Shown: positions 46,287-58,584, numbered from the stretch's first letter. The stretch is 64,000 nucleotides of DNA from Ceratotherium simum simum (GCF_000283155.1 NW_004454281.1:2988625-3052624), one strand, 5' to 3'. Notes: generated by a model from the sequence alone, not told the origin. Numbers and translations: made by a program.

Positions 46287-49200
46287 ATGACCAAGGACTC
46301 GCCCAGCCCTTTGGGCGGCAGCCGCGCGACACCCAAGAAGCCGAGTAGTCCAGGCCCGGCGGCGGCGGTGCTGGAGGAGCAGAGGCGGGAGCTGGAGAAG
46401 CTGCGGACCGAGCTGGAGGCGGAGCGGGCGCGCGGGCGGGCCGAGCGGCGGCGCTTCGCGGCCCAGGAGCGCCAGCTGCGGGAGGTGGCTGAGCGGGAGC
46501 GGCAGCAGCTGGTTGACCATCTGCGCTCCAAGTGGGAGGCACAGCGCGGCCGGGAGCTGCGGCAGCTGCAGGAGGAGATGCTGCGGGAGCGCGAGGCCGA
46601 GATCCGGCAGCTGCTGCGCTGGAAAGAGGCCGAGATGCGGCAGCTGCAGCAGCTGCTGCACCGCGAGCGCGACGGCGTCGTGCGCCAGGCCCGAGAGCTT
46701 CAGCGCCAGCTGGCCGAGGAGCTGGTGAACCGCGGCTACTGCGGCCGCGCGGGGGCACCCGAAGTCGCCGCCGCTCAGTGCCGCTGTCGCTTGCAGGAAG
46801 TGCTGGCGCAGCTTCGCTGGGAGACGGACGGTGAGCAGGCCTCGCGCATCCGCCACCTGCAGGCGGCGCTCGACGTGGAGCGCCAGCTCTTCCTCAAGTA
46901 CATCTTGGAGCACTTCCGCTGGCACCCCGCTTTGTCCGGCCCCCACGACCCCCAGGCAGTGCATTCTTCGGAAGAGCCGCCGCCCGAGACTGCCGGCGCC
47001 TCTCGCGGCCCTCCGAAGTCTGCCTGTCGACTCGAATCCCTCGACAGCCTGAGCGCTGGCGTCCGCGTGCCCTCCTGCTCCCTCGACGAGGTGCCCGCGG
47101 CGTGCTCCGACTCCCCAGACAGCCTGCTCCCCACGCGCGCCAGCTCCCTCGATTCCGTGACACCAGCGCGTTCCCACTCGCTCAACAGCACCCTGAGTCG
47201 CCCCAAGGCCCCCAAATCCGAGGAACGGGCCTCCTCCTCGCCAGACGCCTCCTTCCTGGGCTCCTCGAGCCCCCTGCCGCCGCCACCGCCACCGCCGCCG
47301 CCACCGCCACCACCACCATCGGAGCACAAGAGACCTAGAGACCCACGAGGAGGAGAAGAGGCCGGGAGCCAGCCCTGCGAGGCCCCAACTCTCTCGCCGC
47401 TGGGCCTGGACTACCGCGAGCTGGTGAAGCAGAACTCAGAACTGTCCCAGGCGGTGCAGGCGCTGGCGCGCCGCTGCTCTGGCCTGCGCGAAGAGAACAT
47501 GCAGCTGCGGCGCGCAGGCTTCCCCGACGAGGCGAACGAGAAAGTGATGCGTCTCAAGGTGAAGCACGCGGAGTTGACAGGCCTCGCGCGGCGCCTGGAG
47601 GATCGGGCCCGCAAGCTGCAAGAGACCGACCTGCGGGCTGTGAGCGCGCCTGTGCCTGTCGAGAGCCACGCTGGCCTGGAGCTGTGCCAGGCCTTCGCCC
47701 GCCAGCGTGCCCGGGACTTGTCGGAGCAGGCGAGCGCGCTGCTGGCCAAGGACAAGCAGATCGAAGAGCTGCGGCAGGAGTGTCACCTGCTGCAGGCGCG
47801 CGTCGCCTCGGGCCTCGGCAGCGCCCCGCACGCTGCGGGGAGCGCCGCCCGAACCCAGTGGCTCAATGTCAGCGACTTGGACCGGCTGCAGCGTGAGTCC
47901 CAGCGGGAGGTGCTACGCCTGCAGAGGCAGTTGGCGCTGCAGCAGGGCCCCGGCGGCGCCCGAGCCGAGGCGGGCCGGGAGAGCGCACCCTGCGAAGAGG
48001 CGCAGCGCCAGGTGCAGGAGCTGGAGCGCGAGCTGGGCGCCCGGCGGCTAGAGTGCGAGGAGCTGGGCGCGCAGGCGGCGGCGGCGCGGCGGCGCGGCGA
48101 GGAGGCCGAGGCGCAGCTGCAGGAGGCGCTACGCGAGGACGCCTGGCTGGCCAAGGAGAACGCGCGGCTGCGGGCCCAGGCAGACTGGACGCAGAAGGTG
48201 GCGGCCGAGAACAATGACGTGCGCGGGCAGCTGGGCCGCGCGTGCCAGGAGCGCGACGCCGCCGGCTGGCTCGGGGAGCAGCTGCTGCAGCAGGCGACAC
48301 GCGGGCAGGGCAGGCAGCAACAGCTGCAGCACGACGTGCAGAAGGCCCTGCGTGATCTCCAGGCTGCCCGGGAGGAGATGTGGGCACTGCAGTGTCAGCC
48401 TGGTCACTCTCCCCAGGAACCCCTGGAGGCCCCCCAAACCTTGGAGTACCAAGGTAAAGGTAGTGGAAAGACCAAGTTCAAGCCAGGGCCTGAAGACCAA
48501 GCATCTTCACAACCCAGCAGAGACGAACAGGAGAAGAAGGAAGCCTTCCTACTGGAGACCCCAGTTGCCCTCGGGGAAACAGCCAGTGCCCCCCAGGTGC
48601 CAAGCAGCGTCCCAGCCAGCCGACCTCTGGACTCCAGGACCCAGGCCAAGAAAACCTGCTCCCAGTCGATCTCCTCTGAGGTGGAGTCCATGTGGGCCAC
48701 CGTGCCGTTTTGCCCTACTCTGGACATGGACACAGCCAGCGAGGTGGAGGATCTGGAGCCTGATAGTGTGTCTTCAACTCTGGAAATGGGGGACTCAGAG
48801 GCCCCTGCCACTTCCAAGTTCAAGATCTTCCTGGCTAGGTATAGCTACAACCCGTTTGAGGGGCCCAATGAGCACCCTGAGAGCGAGCTGCCCCTCACAG
48901 CTGGGGATTATGTATATATCTTTGGGGACATGGATGAGGACGGCTTCTATGAAGGGGAGCTTGGGGACGGCCGTCGGGGGCTGGTGCCCTCCAACCTGGT
49001 GGAGCAGGTTCCAGACGGTGACATCTTGGGCTGCCTGCCGCCTGAGGCCCCTGACCTTGGCCCTACTCCACTCCTGGCTGGGCAGGGCAAAGCTTCGAAG
49101 GAAGATGCTGGTCACAGCTTATTACCTGGGAAAGCCCAGGAAGCTGTGGACAGGAGGCCATGCCAGATGGTGAGGGCAGGCTCCAAGACAGAAGTGGCAA

Positions 49201-51245
49201 TGGAGATCTCAGATGCCAAAACAGAAGATGACTGGCTGGGCTTGCTGCAGAGTATGGAGGAGGGGGGCTTCTCCAGACCCCTTCTGGGGGCCAACGGGGT
49301 CCTTTTTGTGGCCCCCATGCAACTACACCTGCAAAGTGTTGCAGCCACTTCGGCCGAGATCACATGGGTCTACAGCAGCGGCAGCCACCCCCACGTGGTA
49401 TACCTTGATGGCCAGGAGCATGCCCTGACCCCAGCAGGTGTGAGCTGCTACACCTTCCACAACCTGCATCCCGGCACACGGTACCAGGCACGGGTGGAGG
49501 TCCGGCTGCCGTGGGACTCGCTGCAGGTGCACTGGGAAACGATGTCCTCCACCATCACCTTCGACACGCCCTTGGCAGGACCCCCTGACCCTCCACTGGA
49601 TGTGCTGGTGGAGCGCCACGCCTCACCAGGCCTCCTGGTGGTCAGCTGGCTCCCGGTGACCATCGACTCAGCTGGGTCCTCCAACGGAGTCCGGGTCACT
49701 GGCTATGCTGTGTATGCTGATGGGCTCAAGGTTGCAGAGATTACCGATGCCACCGCTGGGAGCACTGTGTTGCAGTTTTCCGAGGTCCAGCTGCCCCTGA
49801 TGTGCCAGAAGGTCTCGGTGAGAACTATGTCTCTTTGTGGCGAGTCCCTGGATTCCGTGCCAGCTCAGATCCCTCACGACTGCTTCACCTGTCACCGATT
49901 GCCAGAGATGTCTCCCTTTAGCTACGCATGCAGTGACCCGTCTACCTGCAGAGTTACCTTCTCCTTCTGCCCTCAGAGGCTGGCTCTATCTTCCCTGAGT
50001 GCCAAGGCCAGCCCGCATATCCCCGGAAGTTGTGGGGAGCCCCAGGCCGACTTCCTAGAAGCATTCCCTGAAGAACCCTCAAGGAGGCGGTCCCCAATGC
50101 CCAACCTGAGTTCAGAAGGAGAATGTCCAAGCACAGGGTCTGGCTGCCAAGCCCGGGGGCCCACAGAGGCCCAGGAGGTCTGCAGAAAGGACCTGCTCTT
50201 TCAGAAGAGTCCCCAGAACCACAGGCCACCTGTGCCCAGTGGCCAGTCTGGCGGGGAAGAAGACCACGACCAGCACATGGGCACCAGCCAAAGCCCTGCT
50301 CCAAGCATCATCCATCCATCCCCTGAGTGTGGGCCCAGGAAGAAACCATGTCAGGAAAAGGTTGCCCTTGAGAAGGTCCTTAGGCAAAAGCAAGATGCCC
50401 AAGTGTTCGCTCCTCCCCAGCTGGGCACCAGCCAAAGACATGTGTCTGACTTCTGTGACATTTTGCAGGAGGAGGAGGCAGTGTGCTTTGGACTGTGGGG
50501 CACAGAGAGGCAAGAGCAGAGAAAGGAGCTTAGGACCCAGAGCAGGCGAAGTCAGGCTCTGGGGGGCAAGAGAGAGTGCCAGCTGCATGAGCCCAGCTCG
50601 GCTCTGTGTCCAGCTCCGTCCAGCAAAGTCATTAAGATGTCCAGGGGCGGCACCTCCCTGCCGAGGACAGGGGTGGACACTCCGGCCAGGGTCTTTGTGG
50701 CCCTCTTTGATTATGACCCCCTGGTGATGTCTGCCAACCCTGAGGCAGCAGAGGAGGAGCTGGCCTTCCAGAAAGGGCAGTTGCTGAGAGTGTGGGGTTC
50801 TCAGGGTCCCCACGGCTTCTACCGTGGTGAATGCAATGGGCAAGTGGGCAACATCCCTGGACACCTGGTGGCTGAGGTGGAAGTGGGCATGCAGCGGACT
50901 GATGGAAGGTGGCATTTACCAGCTCAAGGGCACCTGTCCTCTGCGGCCCACCTCGATGACTTTGGGGGGCTCACCAATCTCCAGAGCTCCTTCCCCATGC
51001 CCCAAGGGAATCCCAGGAGGCCCCGACTGTGGACACCAATGATCATGAGAGCAGCTCTGGACTATGACCCCAAGGACGAGGGAGCAGGGGGCCCGGTGAA
51101 GGGCAAGATGTCATTGAGGGCGGGGGACGTGGTCAAGGTCTACGGGCCAGCGGATGACAAGGGATTCTATTACAGGGAGTTGGGTGGCCGCAGGGGCCTA
51201 GTCCCGGCCCACCTGCTGGATCACATGTCCCTCCATGGAGAGTGA
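46287..51245 (+). CDS. RIMBP3: RIMS-binding protein 3, intact single-exon gene
   Basis: An uninterrupted frame of 1652 codons ends at TGA (51243-51245). Human RIMBP3 is of similar length (about 1639) and is also intronless. The product begins [11 protein letters not shown] and ends [10 protein letters not shown]. Domains in order (approximate residues): charged coiled coil 24-150, a second coiled-coil piece 170-215, a Ser-rich stretch, 14 prolines at 331-344, further coiled coil 375-710, SH3-1 at 844-908 (ALYDY-type motif as ARYSYNPF, ends [12 protein letters not shown]), fibronectin type III at 1009-1097 and 1099-1196, SH3-2 at 1467-1532 (VALFDYDP), SH3-3 at 1586-1649 ([21 protein letters not shown]). 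Known biology: RIMBP3 is a testis-specific relative of the synaptic RIM-binding proteins, linked to the spermatid manchette and HOOK1; mouse loss gives misshapen sperm heads and male infertility. Absence of introns fits an old retrogene origin from a multi-exon RIMBP gene (established view). The proline run looks longer than in human. No frameshift or missing domain was seen. Confidence 0.97.
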   Translation: MTKDSPSPLGGSRATPKKPSSPGPAAAVLEEQRRELEKLRTELEAERARGRAERRRFAAQERQLREVAERERQQLVDHLRSKWEAQRGRELRQLQEEMLREREAEIRQLLRWKEAEMRQLQQLLHRERDGVVRQARELQRQLAEELVNRGYCGRAGAPEVAAAQCRCRLQEVLAQLRWETDGEQASRIRHLQAALDVERQLFLKYILEHFRWHPALSGPHDPQAVHSSEEPPPETAGASRGPPKSACRLESLDSLSAGVRVPSCSLDEVPAACSDSPDSLLPTRASSLDSVTPARSHSLNSTLSRPKAPKSEERASSSPDASFLGSSSPLPPPPPPPPPPPPPPSEHKRPRDPRGGEEAGSQPCEAPTLSPLGLDYRELVKQNSELSQAVQALARRCSGLREENMQLRRAGFPDEANEKVMRLKVKHAELTGLARRLEDRARKLQETDLRAVSAPVPVESHAGLELCQAFARQRARDLSEQASALLAKDKQIEELRQECHLLQARVASGLGSAPHAAGSAARTQWLNVSDLDRLQRESQREVLRLQRQLALQQGPGGARAEAGRESAPCEEAQRQVQELERELGARRLECEELGAQAAAARRRGEEAEAQLQEALREDAWLAKENARLRAQADWTQKVAAENNDVRGQLGRACQERDAAGWLGEQLLQQATRGQGRQQQLQHDVQKALRDLQAAREEMWALQCQPGHSPQEPLEAPQTLEYQGKGSGKTKFKPGPEDQASSQPSRDEQEKKEAFLLETPVALGETASAPQVPSSVPASRPLDSRTQAKKTCSQSISSEVESMWATVPFCPTLDMDTASEVEDLEPDSVSSTLEMGDSEAPATSKFKIFLARYSYNPFEGPNEHPESELPLTAGDYVYIFGDMDEDGFYEGELGDGRRGLVPSNLVEQVPDGDILGCLPPEAPDLGPTPLLAGQGKASKEDAGHSLLPGKAQEAVDRRPCQMVRAGSKTEVAMEISDAKTEDDWLGLLQSMEEGGFSRPLLGANGVLFVAPMQLHLQSVAATSAEITWVYSSGSHPHVVYLDGQEHALTPAGVSCYTFHNLHPGTRYQARVEVRLPWDSLQVHWETMSSTITFDTPLAGPPDPPLDVLVERHASPGLLVVSWLPVTIDSAGSSNGVRVTGYAVYADGLKVAEITDATAGSTVLQFSEVQLPLMCQKVSVRTMSLCGESLDSVPAQIPHDCFTCHRLPEMSPFSYACSDPSTCRVTFSFCPQRLALSSLSAKASPHIPGSCGEPQADFLEAFPEEPSRRRSPMPNLSSEGECPSTGSGCQARGPTEAQEVCRKDLLFQKSPQNHRPPVPSGQSGGEEDHDQHMGTSQSPAPSIIHPSPECGPRKKPCQEKVALEKVLRQKQDAQVFAPPQLGTSQRHVSDFCDILQEEEAVCFGLWGTERQEQRKELRTQSRRSQALGGKRECQLHEPSSALCPAPSSKVIKMSRGGTSLPRTGVDTPARVFVALFDYDPLVMSANPEAAEEELAFQKGQLLRVWGSQGPHGFYRGECNGQVGNIPGHLVAEVEVGMQRTDGRWHLPAQGHLSSAAHLDDFGGLTNLQSSFPMPQGNPRRPRLWTPMIMRAALDYDPKDEGAGGPVKGKMSLRAGDVVKVYGPADDKGFYYRELGGRRGLVPAHLLDHMSLHGE

Positions 51246-51690
51246 GCAAGGCTCCCCACCGGGGTAGTGGCCTCTGGCCCCCCACAGCCTGCCAGAGGAG
51301 GAGCAAGCATGCAGACCCTTCCACTAGCACCCCTCCTAGCCTCTGTGAGCAGTGCTTGCCCCAGGCACTGCTGTCAGAAACCAATGGCAGTCCCCGGGTG
51401 TCCCCTAGCCTCTGAGAGCAATAGGGCTTAGGTTTGAACTGAACTGTTTCCAAAAGAAAACAGAACAAGCAGCCCCTGAGAGTCTGACATGCTGTTTCAG
51501 AGTTGTCAGTAACCATGACAGGTATTTGAAGTGCCTTTTTCTGTGTTCTTTAGGAGTTTAACATTATTCATCCATTGCCTTGTACGAAAGTCTCAAGAAA
51601 AGCCTGCCTCTTAAAAAAAAAAGCAACCAGAATGTTATTTTCTATCTTATGTTCAACTCCTCATTAAAATGTTCATAGAAAAAAGAAAAA
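51246..51690 (+). promoter_or_regulatory. RIMBP3: RIMBP3 3' UTR with candidate poly(A) signal
   Basis: After the stop codon the sequence shifts to lower GC. ATTAAA at 51663-51668 is followed 12 bases later by an A-rich stretch (from about 51680), a plausible cleavage area. The exact end of the transcript is inferred. Confidence 0.45.
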
Positions 51691-52720
51691 GAATATTTCA
51701 GAAGCAAAAGCACAACCAAGGGACACACCAAGCCTGCCCCTCATCCCTCTTTCTTCTGTCTAACAGGCCTGCGAGGGCTGCAGATGTGTTTCCCAGCCCG
51801 CGAGGGGAGGGCACCCCCTTACTCTTTAGGGGGGCTCAGCTCAGGGTCCGCTGGCAGGGCCTCCGAGGGTCCAGCCAAGAGCCAGGGCTGACAAGCAGGG
51901 CCCCAAAGGCTCTGCATGGCCAGCCTTTCCCATGGGCATCCCTGCACTGGGACCATGACCCTGGTGGCTGCCCTTTGTGGAGGGTGGGGTCAGCATCTCC
52001 CAGCTGGGAGTCCCACTCTGCAAATTAGTAACTTCTCCCTTTCCCCAGCACGTCTCACTTCTCGAGGGACCTCCCTGGGAGGGTATTTTCCTGTTTACCT
52101 CATTTTACAGAAAAGCCATCCAAGGCTCCAAGTCCCTCTGTCAGGTCACATGGCTGCAGAGCTGCTTCCTCCCGTGGTCTTCTGGGGCTCCCCTTCCCAG
52201 AGAGTGGAGATGAAGGGTGGCCTTCCTCGTCCTCTGCTTCTGTTTGATGCCCCTTTGTTTCCCCACGTCCAACAACGCAGTCAGAGGAAGGGGAATGCCT
52301 TCCCAGGAGCAGGAGGAAATGCCCAGAAGCATTCCCAGGCGGAAGGATTGGAGCCATAGGCAGGTTCTTTGGAAAGTTGGTGAATTGGGTCCAGATGGTT
52401 CCACCACGGTGTCCCTGGGGCTGAAGGCTGGGAACAGAGACGGGGCAGGCCCAGGGGCCATCTCAACCTGCACACTTACTGCTGCTTTATCCTAAAAGAA
52501 CACAGGCACTAACTTGGCAGCTGTGGTGTGCACGCACACACTTACCACTCCTGAGTGGAAGGCTGCAGGCTTCAGCCTGCAGAGAAAACTCTCCTTACTC
52601 CCCATCCACTGAGGGCCACCATCATCCCCCTCGTGCTGACAACCACCCATTTGTACAGTGAGAAAGCAGACTCAGAAGGCTCCACAGCTGGCCTGGGGAA
52701 GAACCTGGACAGGCTCAGAA
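51691..52720. other. Intergenic sequence, no gene seen
   Basis: GC-rich, unique-looking sequence downstream of RIMBP3. Plus-strand frames of 119 and 147 codons are matched by antisense frames of similar length and have no domain signature. Confidence 0.5.
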
Positions 52721-52724
52721 TTTC

Positions 52725-52775
52725 TTTTTCTTTTTTTTAGTTGTGATAAAATATACATAAAATTTGCCATCTCAA

Positions 52776-52810
<35 letters not shown>

Positions 52811-53445
52811 CCCCCAAAGCCCCAGTAGATAGTTGTATGTCATAGCTGCACATCCTTCTAGTTGCTGTATGTGGGACGCAGCCTCAGCATGGCCGGAGAA
52901 GCGGTGCATGGGTGCGCGCCCGGATCCGAACCCGGGCCGCCAGCAGCGGAGAGCGCGCACTTAACCGCTAAGCCACAGGGGCGGCCCTCAACCATTTTTA
53001 AATGTACAATTCAGTGTATGAAGTACATTCTCATTATGTGCAACTAATTTGCAGAACTCTTTCCATCTTGCAAAAGTGAATCTCTGTACCCATTAAACAA
53101 TAACTCCCTATTCCCTCCTCCCCCAACCCCTGTTAACTTCTAATCTATTTTCTGTCTCTATAAATTTGACTACTCTAGGGACCTTGTATAAGTGGACTCG
53201 TACAGTAAATTTGTCTTTTTGTGACTGGCTTATTTCACTTGGCATAGTGTCCTCAAGGTTCATCCATGTTGTAGCAAATGTCAGAATTTCCTTTTTAAGG
53301 CTGAATAATATTCCATTGTTTAGATATACCACATTTTGTTTATCCATTCATCCCTTGATGGACACTTGGGTTGCTTCCACTTTTTTGGCAATTGTGAATA
53401 ATGCTGCTATGAACGTGGGTGTGGAAATATCTCTTCTCAGCTTTC
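52725..53445 (-). repeat. L1 3' portion, split by an ERE
   Basis: Reversed L1: GTGATAAAATATACATAAAA, (ERE), GTACAATTCAGTGTATGAAG, TTGTGACTGGCTTATTTCAC, GGCTGAATAATATTCCATTG, GGCAATTGTGAATAATGCTG. An open frame from 53166 is only L1 antisense text. Confidence 0.85.
52784..52986 (-). repeat. ERE SINE (type B) with 13-bp target duplication
   Basis: Reverse type B with an unusually long T-run (about 27 bases). CTCAACCATTTTT flanks it at 52771-52783 and 52987-52999. Inserted in the L1. Confidence 0.96.
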
Positions 53446-53449
53446 ACAA

Positions 53450-53980
53450 ATTTTCAAACCATCAGATCCCTGTGAACTCACAACCCAACCCAAAATGGAA
53501 CCTGAGGACGATGAGCAACAAGAAAACTGCTCCTGCAAGAGAGGACAGCCCAACCCCTCCCAGCTCCTGGGCTCCAGATTGGGAGGCTTGGTGGGCTGCC
53601 CACGGGCTGAGGGGTGGGGACAAGTATGGTTCCCACACATTGGAAGAGCAACGACAGTTTAGTAAGGAATAGAAACTTTCTTAATTAATAGGTTAATAGA
53701 AACTTTAATCAACATGCTTTCAAAATTAAATACAATAACTGTAATTCCATAAGAACCACAAATGCAACCCAACAAGAATTTTGCTAGCCATAGTGTTCCA
53801 TCACTGTTTACTTATCTTTACATCCTTCCCTGACCACTGGCCAAGATCGCTCACCTTTTTTCCAACAGCTGCAGAATAGTCCCTCTCATGGCTAGGAAGT
53901 GGTGCCCCACCCCTCCCTCAAGCCCCCATCCTGCTTTATTTTTCTCCATTGCTCTCATCCACACTGGGTATGTTACCTGT
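53450..53980. other. Intergenic sequence, no gene seen
   Basis: Unique-looking sequence between an L1 and an ERE. No open frame of note except read-through from the L1. Confidence 0.5.
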
Positions 53981-53989
53981 GATTTTTCT

Positions 53990-54234
53990 TTTCTTTTCTT
54001 TTCTTTTTTTAATGAGGAAGATCAGCCCTGAGCTAACATCCATGCCAATCCTCCTCTTTTTGCCGAGGAAGACTGGCCCTGGGCTAACATCAGTGCCCAT
54101 CTTCCTCCACTTTATAGGGGACGCCACCACAGCATGGGCTGACAAGCTGTGTGTCGGCGCACGCCCGGGCTCAGAACCTGGGCTGCCAGCAGCAGATCAC
54201 GCGCACTTAACTGCTACGCCACCGGGCTGGCCCC
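53990..54234 (-). repeat. ERE SINE (type A, two tail units) with 15-bp target duplication
   Basis: The flanks ACCTGTGATTTTTCT (53975-53989) and ACCTGTGGTTTTTCT (54235-54249) differ at one base. The left end carries a TTTTCTTTTC microsatellite. Confidence 0.95.
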
Positions 54235-54269
54235 ACCTGTGGTTTTTCTGTTGTCCCATGTTCCAGCCA

Positions 54270-54610
54270 TCTCCCCACCAGAATGTAAGCCCCACAAAAG
54301 AAGAGCCCTCTTTGGCTCTTTCATTGCCTGACACATAGTAGGTTCTCAGTAAAGGAATGCTGAATGAAGAAACAAGCAGTTTTCAACCATCCTGTGAATG
54401 TGGCCCCTGTGCAGAGCTCCAGGCATTCACACCAAGCACTGGGCTGCTCCACCAACTGGAATAGAGTAAGACATGGACCCTGGGCAGCAAAGCACCATGG
54501 GCACTGGGGTGGGTGAGGAGAGGGGCATCCTAGGCAGCGGGAACAGCGGAAGCAAAGGCCCTGAGGCACGAGAATAATGAGTGGCTGCACAATTGGGGAA
54601 ACTCGGGGAT
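54270..54610. repeat. L2 remnants in both orientations
   Basis: 54270-54365: sense L2 3' end (CACCAGAATGTAAGCCCCAC, CCTGACACATAGTAGGTTCT, GAATGCTGAATGAA). 54450-54610: reversed L2 body (CCTAGGCAGCGGGAACAGCG, AAGCAAAGGCCCTGAGGCAC). Confidence 0.75.
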
Positions 54611-57275
54611 CAGTGGCACAGGGAGGGGGAAAGGGATTGGGGACAGGTACCCACCAGCTGGTGAGGGCCCCCTCTCCTGGAAGGGCTTCAAAGTCAGTCT
54701 CCGGAGCTTCCTCCCGTTGCCACCAGGGGGCAGCCTGGCTGCACTGAGGGTTGCTCCCCAGGGACTGTGCACCTGGGCAGAGCTGCCTGGCCCCACACCT
54801 GCCTGCTCAGGCCGGAGCCCCAGGTTCAGGGTGAGCAGGAAACATCGCTTTGACCCTGCAGGCCTGGGATTCAGGCCCCGCCCAGCCCTGTTCTCTCCCT
54901 CCCCTCTCCCCAGAGCACCCTGGGGAGCCCGGCTCCACCCACAGGAGCTGTCCTTCCAGGGGACCTGGGACCAGTATCAGGCCTGGCAAGTCTGACACCG
55001 AGCCACAGGAAAAGCTCCCTCTTCACTCAGTGCAGTCGTGCTCCTGCAAATCCCAGTTTTCCCAAGCTGGAAAACCCTGGAAGTTTTAGTAAATGAATAA
55101 AGAAGCACAAGGCCTGGTGGGCTGGGGGAGGCAGGGCCACGGAGTGGAGAGCAGCTGGGCTCAGGAACCCAGCCATCGGTGTCTGAACCCTGGCCTGCCA
55201 GTGGTCTGCCAGCTTGGAGGCCTCCCTGAGCCTCAGTTTCCTCATCCATGGCAGATCATGTGTGCAGAGCCCTTGACCAAGGGTCAGGACCCAAAGGGAG
55301 AACAAGAAAGTCGGTGAGGGCAGAGGTAGCAGGAGTCTGGGGCAGGGGCAGTTGGTTCTGGGTCCAGCTTGCGTCCCACAAGGGCCCTGAGAACCAGAAG
55401 AATTTGAGCAGGGGCAAGGGGAGGCCACGCAGGTCTGGTGAGGTGGGCAGACTGGGAAGGAGCAGATGCCTGGTGGTGGCCTGTACCAGGCCCCCTCCCC
55501 ACCTGACCAGATGACCTGGAGGCCCAAAGCCTGTCCGGGCCTGCCCAGGAGGGGACAGTGGAATGGGAAGCCCAGCTGGCCTGAGGGCAGAGGGGCCTCC
55601 GGAGTGGGCAAAGAGGCAGCACTCGGAGAATTCAGAGAGTTCTGGAGCAAGGGTCATTGAGCCTGTCCTGGCGATGTCCACTTCTGCCCAGGGCCCTCTG
55701 GTCAGAGCAAGTCTCAACTCCTCGCCAGCCCTCCCCCCATGGAGGAGAGACTTTCAGACCTCTCTCGTCAGGGAATCTCGTTTCCTGCTCCTGCTCCCCA
55801 CAATGTTGGCATGGGTTACCCCGTTACACAAACCAGGAGGCTGAGACTCAGTGGCAGGAGCAAAAGTAGCTGCTACAAAGGCAGCATGGAGACAGCCACG
55901 CAGCTTGTTCCAGTCTTTTCCACACCCCACCTGCCGTGGGTCCCACGCTCCCTGCCAGAGTGCCCCAGACCAGCCCATCTGAGGTGACCTGCACCTCCTG
56001 CCCTCTGCCATTGTGCATTTTCAAAATGTGAGGTTAACAGATCAGTTTCAGAGTCATTGTATGAAATCTGTGTTACAGGAACACAACAGGAAATACGCAA
56101 TATAAAAAGCTCAGAGATACCTCCAAGGCCCATTTTAGCTTATTCCACTTTTTGGTCACACTTGGTCTGCCTGTCACCCCCTGGAGGTCGGGTCTGGAGG
56201 CTGAGTGGAAGCATGTGGGAGGTCAGGGTTTCCACCTAAGGTAGAACACACTGGGCCAACTCAGGTCTTGTGAAACAAAGCACATTTTCAGGTGGAGCCA
56301 GCCCCAGGAACCCAGGCACGGTGGGTTCCTGGGGCCGTGGTGACACCACTGACATCCCAGCTGGTCCCAGAGGTCTAGCTAGCCTTTTGGCTCAGACCTG
56401 CCTGTCCCTGCCCCAGGTGGCAGGTGGGGTCTGCAATGGGTCGGTTCTGGGCTGAAATGCCCTGTATTTGGAGGTCCCCCCTCTCTCCAAAGCCCTGGCC
56501 TCTAATACCTGGCTACAGGCTTGTGTGCCCCACTGTGCCCTGAACCCCCAAGTAAACTCCCTTCAAATCCTCCTGTAACTGACCACCTGCCAGGTTGTGC
56601 CCACCTGGCTGGGCCACCAGGACATTGACCTCAGCTTGGGTGACCCCACTGGCCACACTCCCTTGATCAGCGTGCTTTGGCTAGAAGGTGGCCTGCTGCA
56701 GACCTAGCCCCTCCTGCTCAGCCTGAGAGTGGGGTGGGGGCTGAATTTGAATCCTGGACCACCCACTTCCTGGTCAGGTGACCTCTGGGCAGTTTCTTGA
56801 CTCTCGGCCTCAATTTCCTCTTCCCTAAAATTGGCCTTCTGGCTGCCCTACCTCTTCAGCCAGCTCACTCCAAGATGTCTTTCAACAGTGCCCTCCATCC
56901 TGTCATGGGGCAGCTTCTCCAGCCAGCCCCACCCTTACTGGATTTAGCCACCCCTCCCATGTGCAGGGACAGCCTCCAGGCATAATCCCTGAGTTCTGGA
57001 ATTACTCATTCACTCCGCTTCCTCCCCCATCAGACTGGGCCTTGCTCCTCCTTGTACCCTCAATGCAGGCATCCAGACCCAGTGTGGAGCAGGCATAGGG
57101 GTTTGTGGGCCGACCCATCCCTAACTTAGGAAAGGCACCAGCTGGCTTGTGACCAAGATCGCCTCAAGAAAGGGTTGGCCTGGGGCTCTCGGTGGCCACA
57201 CTTCCCAATGAGATCTGACCTTTTGGGGCCCTCGCCATGCCCCTTAACTCACGTACTGCTTGTGGCCACCCCATC
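54611..57275. other. GC-rich intergenic sequence, no gene supported
   Basis: Contains many overlapping frames on both strands (up to 207 codons at 55027-55650 minus). None has a recognisable domain, and frames on opposite strands are similarly long, which points to base composition. A MIR-like 3' piece is near 55190-55280. Confidence 0.5.
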
Positions 57276-57279
57276 CAGG

Positions 57280-57410
57280 TGGTGAATTATTTACCCCTTT
57301 TACAGATGGAGAAACTCAGGCTCAGAGAGAGAGGTCATTCATCAAGGTCGTTCAGCAAGTTGGTGGCAGAGCTGGAGGTCTGAAACCAGGTGCGTCCATT
57401 TGCCCCTTGC
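57280..57410 (-). repeat. MIR SINE remnant
   Basis: CCCCTTTTACAGATGGAGAA, ACTCAGGCTCAGAGAGAGAG and GTTCAGCAAGTTGGTGGCAG form a reversed MIR. Confidence 0.75.
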
Positions 57411-57489
57411 CCTTATCTGGAGGATTCCTTCCCCCAGCCTGGGGGCAGGGCCTGGGTCTAGGGAGGAGGCCAGAGGGAGGGACAGTCAG

Positions 57490-58130
57490 GAATTCAAATT
57501 GGTAGAGCTGGTGGGGGGAGGGTAGGAGGTGCTGGGGAGTGGCCAGTAGTTAGGGCTTGGGCAACAGGGCCCTCTGCAGAGCTACATTGTGGGGAGGGAG
57601 GGGGCAGCCAGGCAGGCACAGACTGCTGAGTCAGAGATGCCCCAGGGTCTCCAAGGGAGGCATCTGGAGGGTGGCGGTGGGCTGGGGCCAGTGAAGACAC
57701 CCTAGGGTGGTGGGCCAAGGGGTAGAATTGGGCGCTGAGGCCCCACCCCAGGACCACTGGGATTTAAGGAGAAAGAGGCCTCAGAAAGGGCAGGGGGCCA
57801 CATTTTCCAGAAGGAGGGAGTGGTCAGCCTCCACAAGGTCAGGCAAGATAAGGGCCACTGGGCCCAGCCTCCCTCGCAACTGTGACCAGAAGCTGCTGTC
57901 CCAGCACAGGGGCTTCCTGGTATCCTGGCCATGAGGGAGCTGGCTCCTTCCCCCACTGCCACAGGAAGCCCCTGGGCCCCAATGATGGGAGAAGGCTCCC
58001 CAAAGAACACTGCAAAGCTGGAATTGGGAATTTCAAGCCCTCTCCAGTACGTGGCCTTGGTCCACTCCCACCCCTCTGGCTACATAAGCAGAGCTCCCAT
58101 TCCTGCCCAACTTTCTTTAGGAATGTAGAA
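57490..58130. promoter_or_regulatory. Candidate regulatory segment (NF-E2/MARE, CACCC and GATA motifs)
   Basis: Non-repetitive sequence containing TGCTGAGTCAG (57624-57634, a full NF-E2/MAF-type motif), CCCCACCCCA near 57742 and AGATAAGG (57846-57853, a GATA site) within about 230 bases. Motif clusters of this kind occur in erythroid and other enhancers but also by chance. There is no other evidence for function. Confidence 0.25.
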
Positions 58131-58134
58131 GCAG

Positions 58135-58260
58135 CTATAGGAATGGAAACACAACATGTATATAATTTCTAATATAGATGGGATTATATTGTACATACTG
58201 TTCTGCATCTTGCTTCCTCCACTTAGTAGAACGTCTTGGCTGACTTAACAGTAAATCTTG
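58135..58260 (-). repeat. Old L1 fragment
   Basis: GATGGGATTATATTGTACAT, ACTGTTCTGCATCTTGCTTC, then CTTAGTAGAACGTCTTGG is the reverse of an L1M 3' region. Confidence 0.6.
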
Positions 58261-58584
58261 CCTGCTTCTTCGCCTGCCTGCCTGGTGACGGGGCCACCGC
58301 CTTCAGCTGGGTTCCCGGGCTGTCTTGCCTTCCCTAGGTTACCGGTGGAGGGGGCTCCTCCACACACCTCCAGTGCAAATTTATTCAAGACTCCTGGTGC
58401 TAGCCTGGGCTGACGATGCTCCCCACCTCTTGGCTCTCATCACACCCCATGGTCCCACCTGGTTGGCACCTGCTCTGCAGCCTCCTCTTGGTGCCTCAGA
58501 AGGCCCTCTCTCCCTTCAGGGATTTGTACATGCTGTTCCCCTGCCTGGCTTCTCCATGCTTCCCACTGAGTTTGGCCTTAGGTC

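Noticed and set aside
46143..47327. 394-codon minus-strand open frame antisense to RIMBP3
   Set aside because: It is Leu/Ala/Arg/Gly-rich, lacks any domain and arises because GC-rich coding DNA has few stops on the opposite strand.
48214..49173. 319-codon plus-strand frame inside RIMBP3
   Set aside because: It is a +1 shadow of the RIMBP3 frame; the main frame carries the SH3 and coiled-coil motifs.
55027..55717. 207- and 153-codon minus-strand frames
   Set aside because: GC-rich intergenic DNA with overlapping frames in several phases; no domain was recognised.
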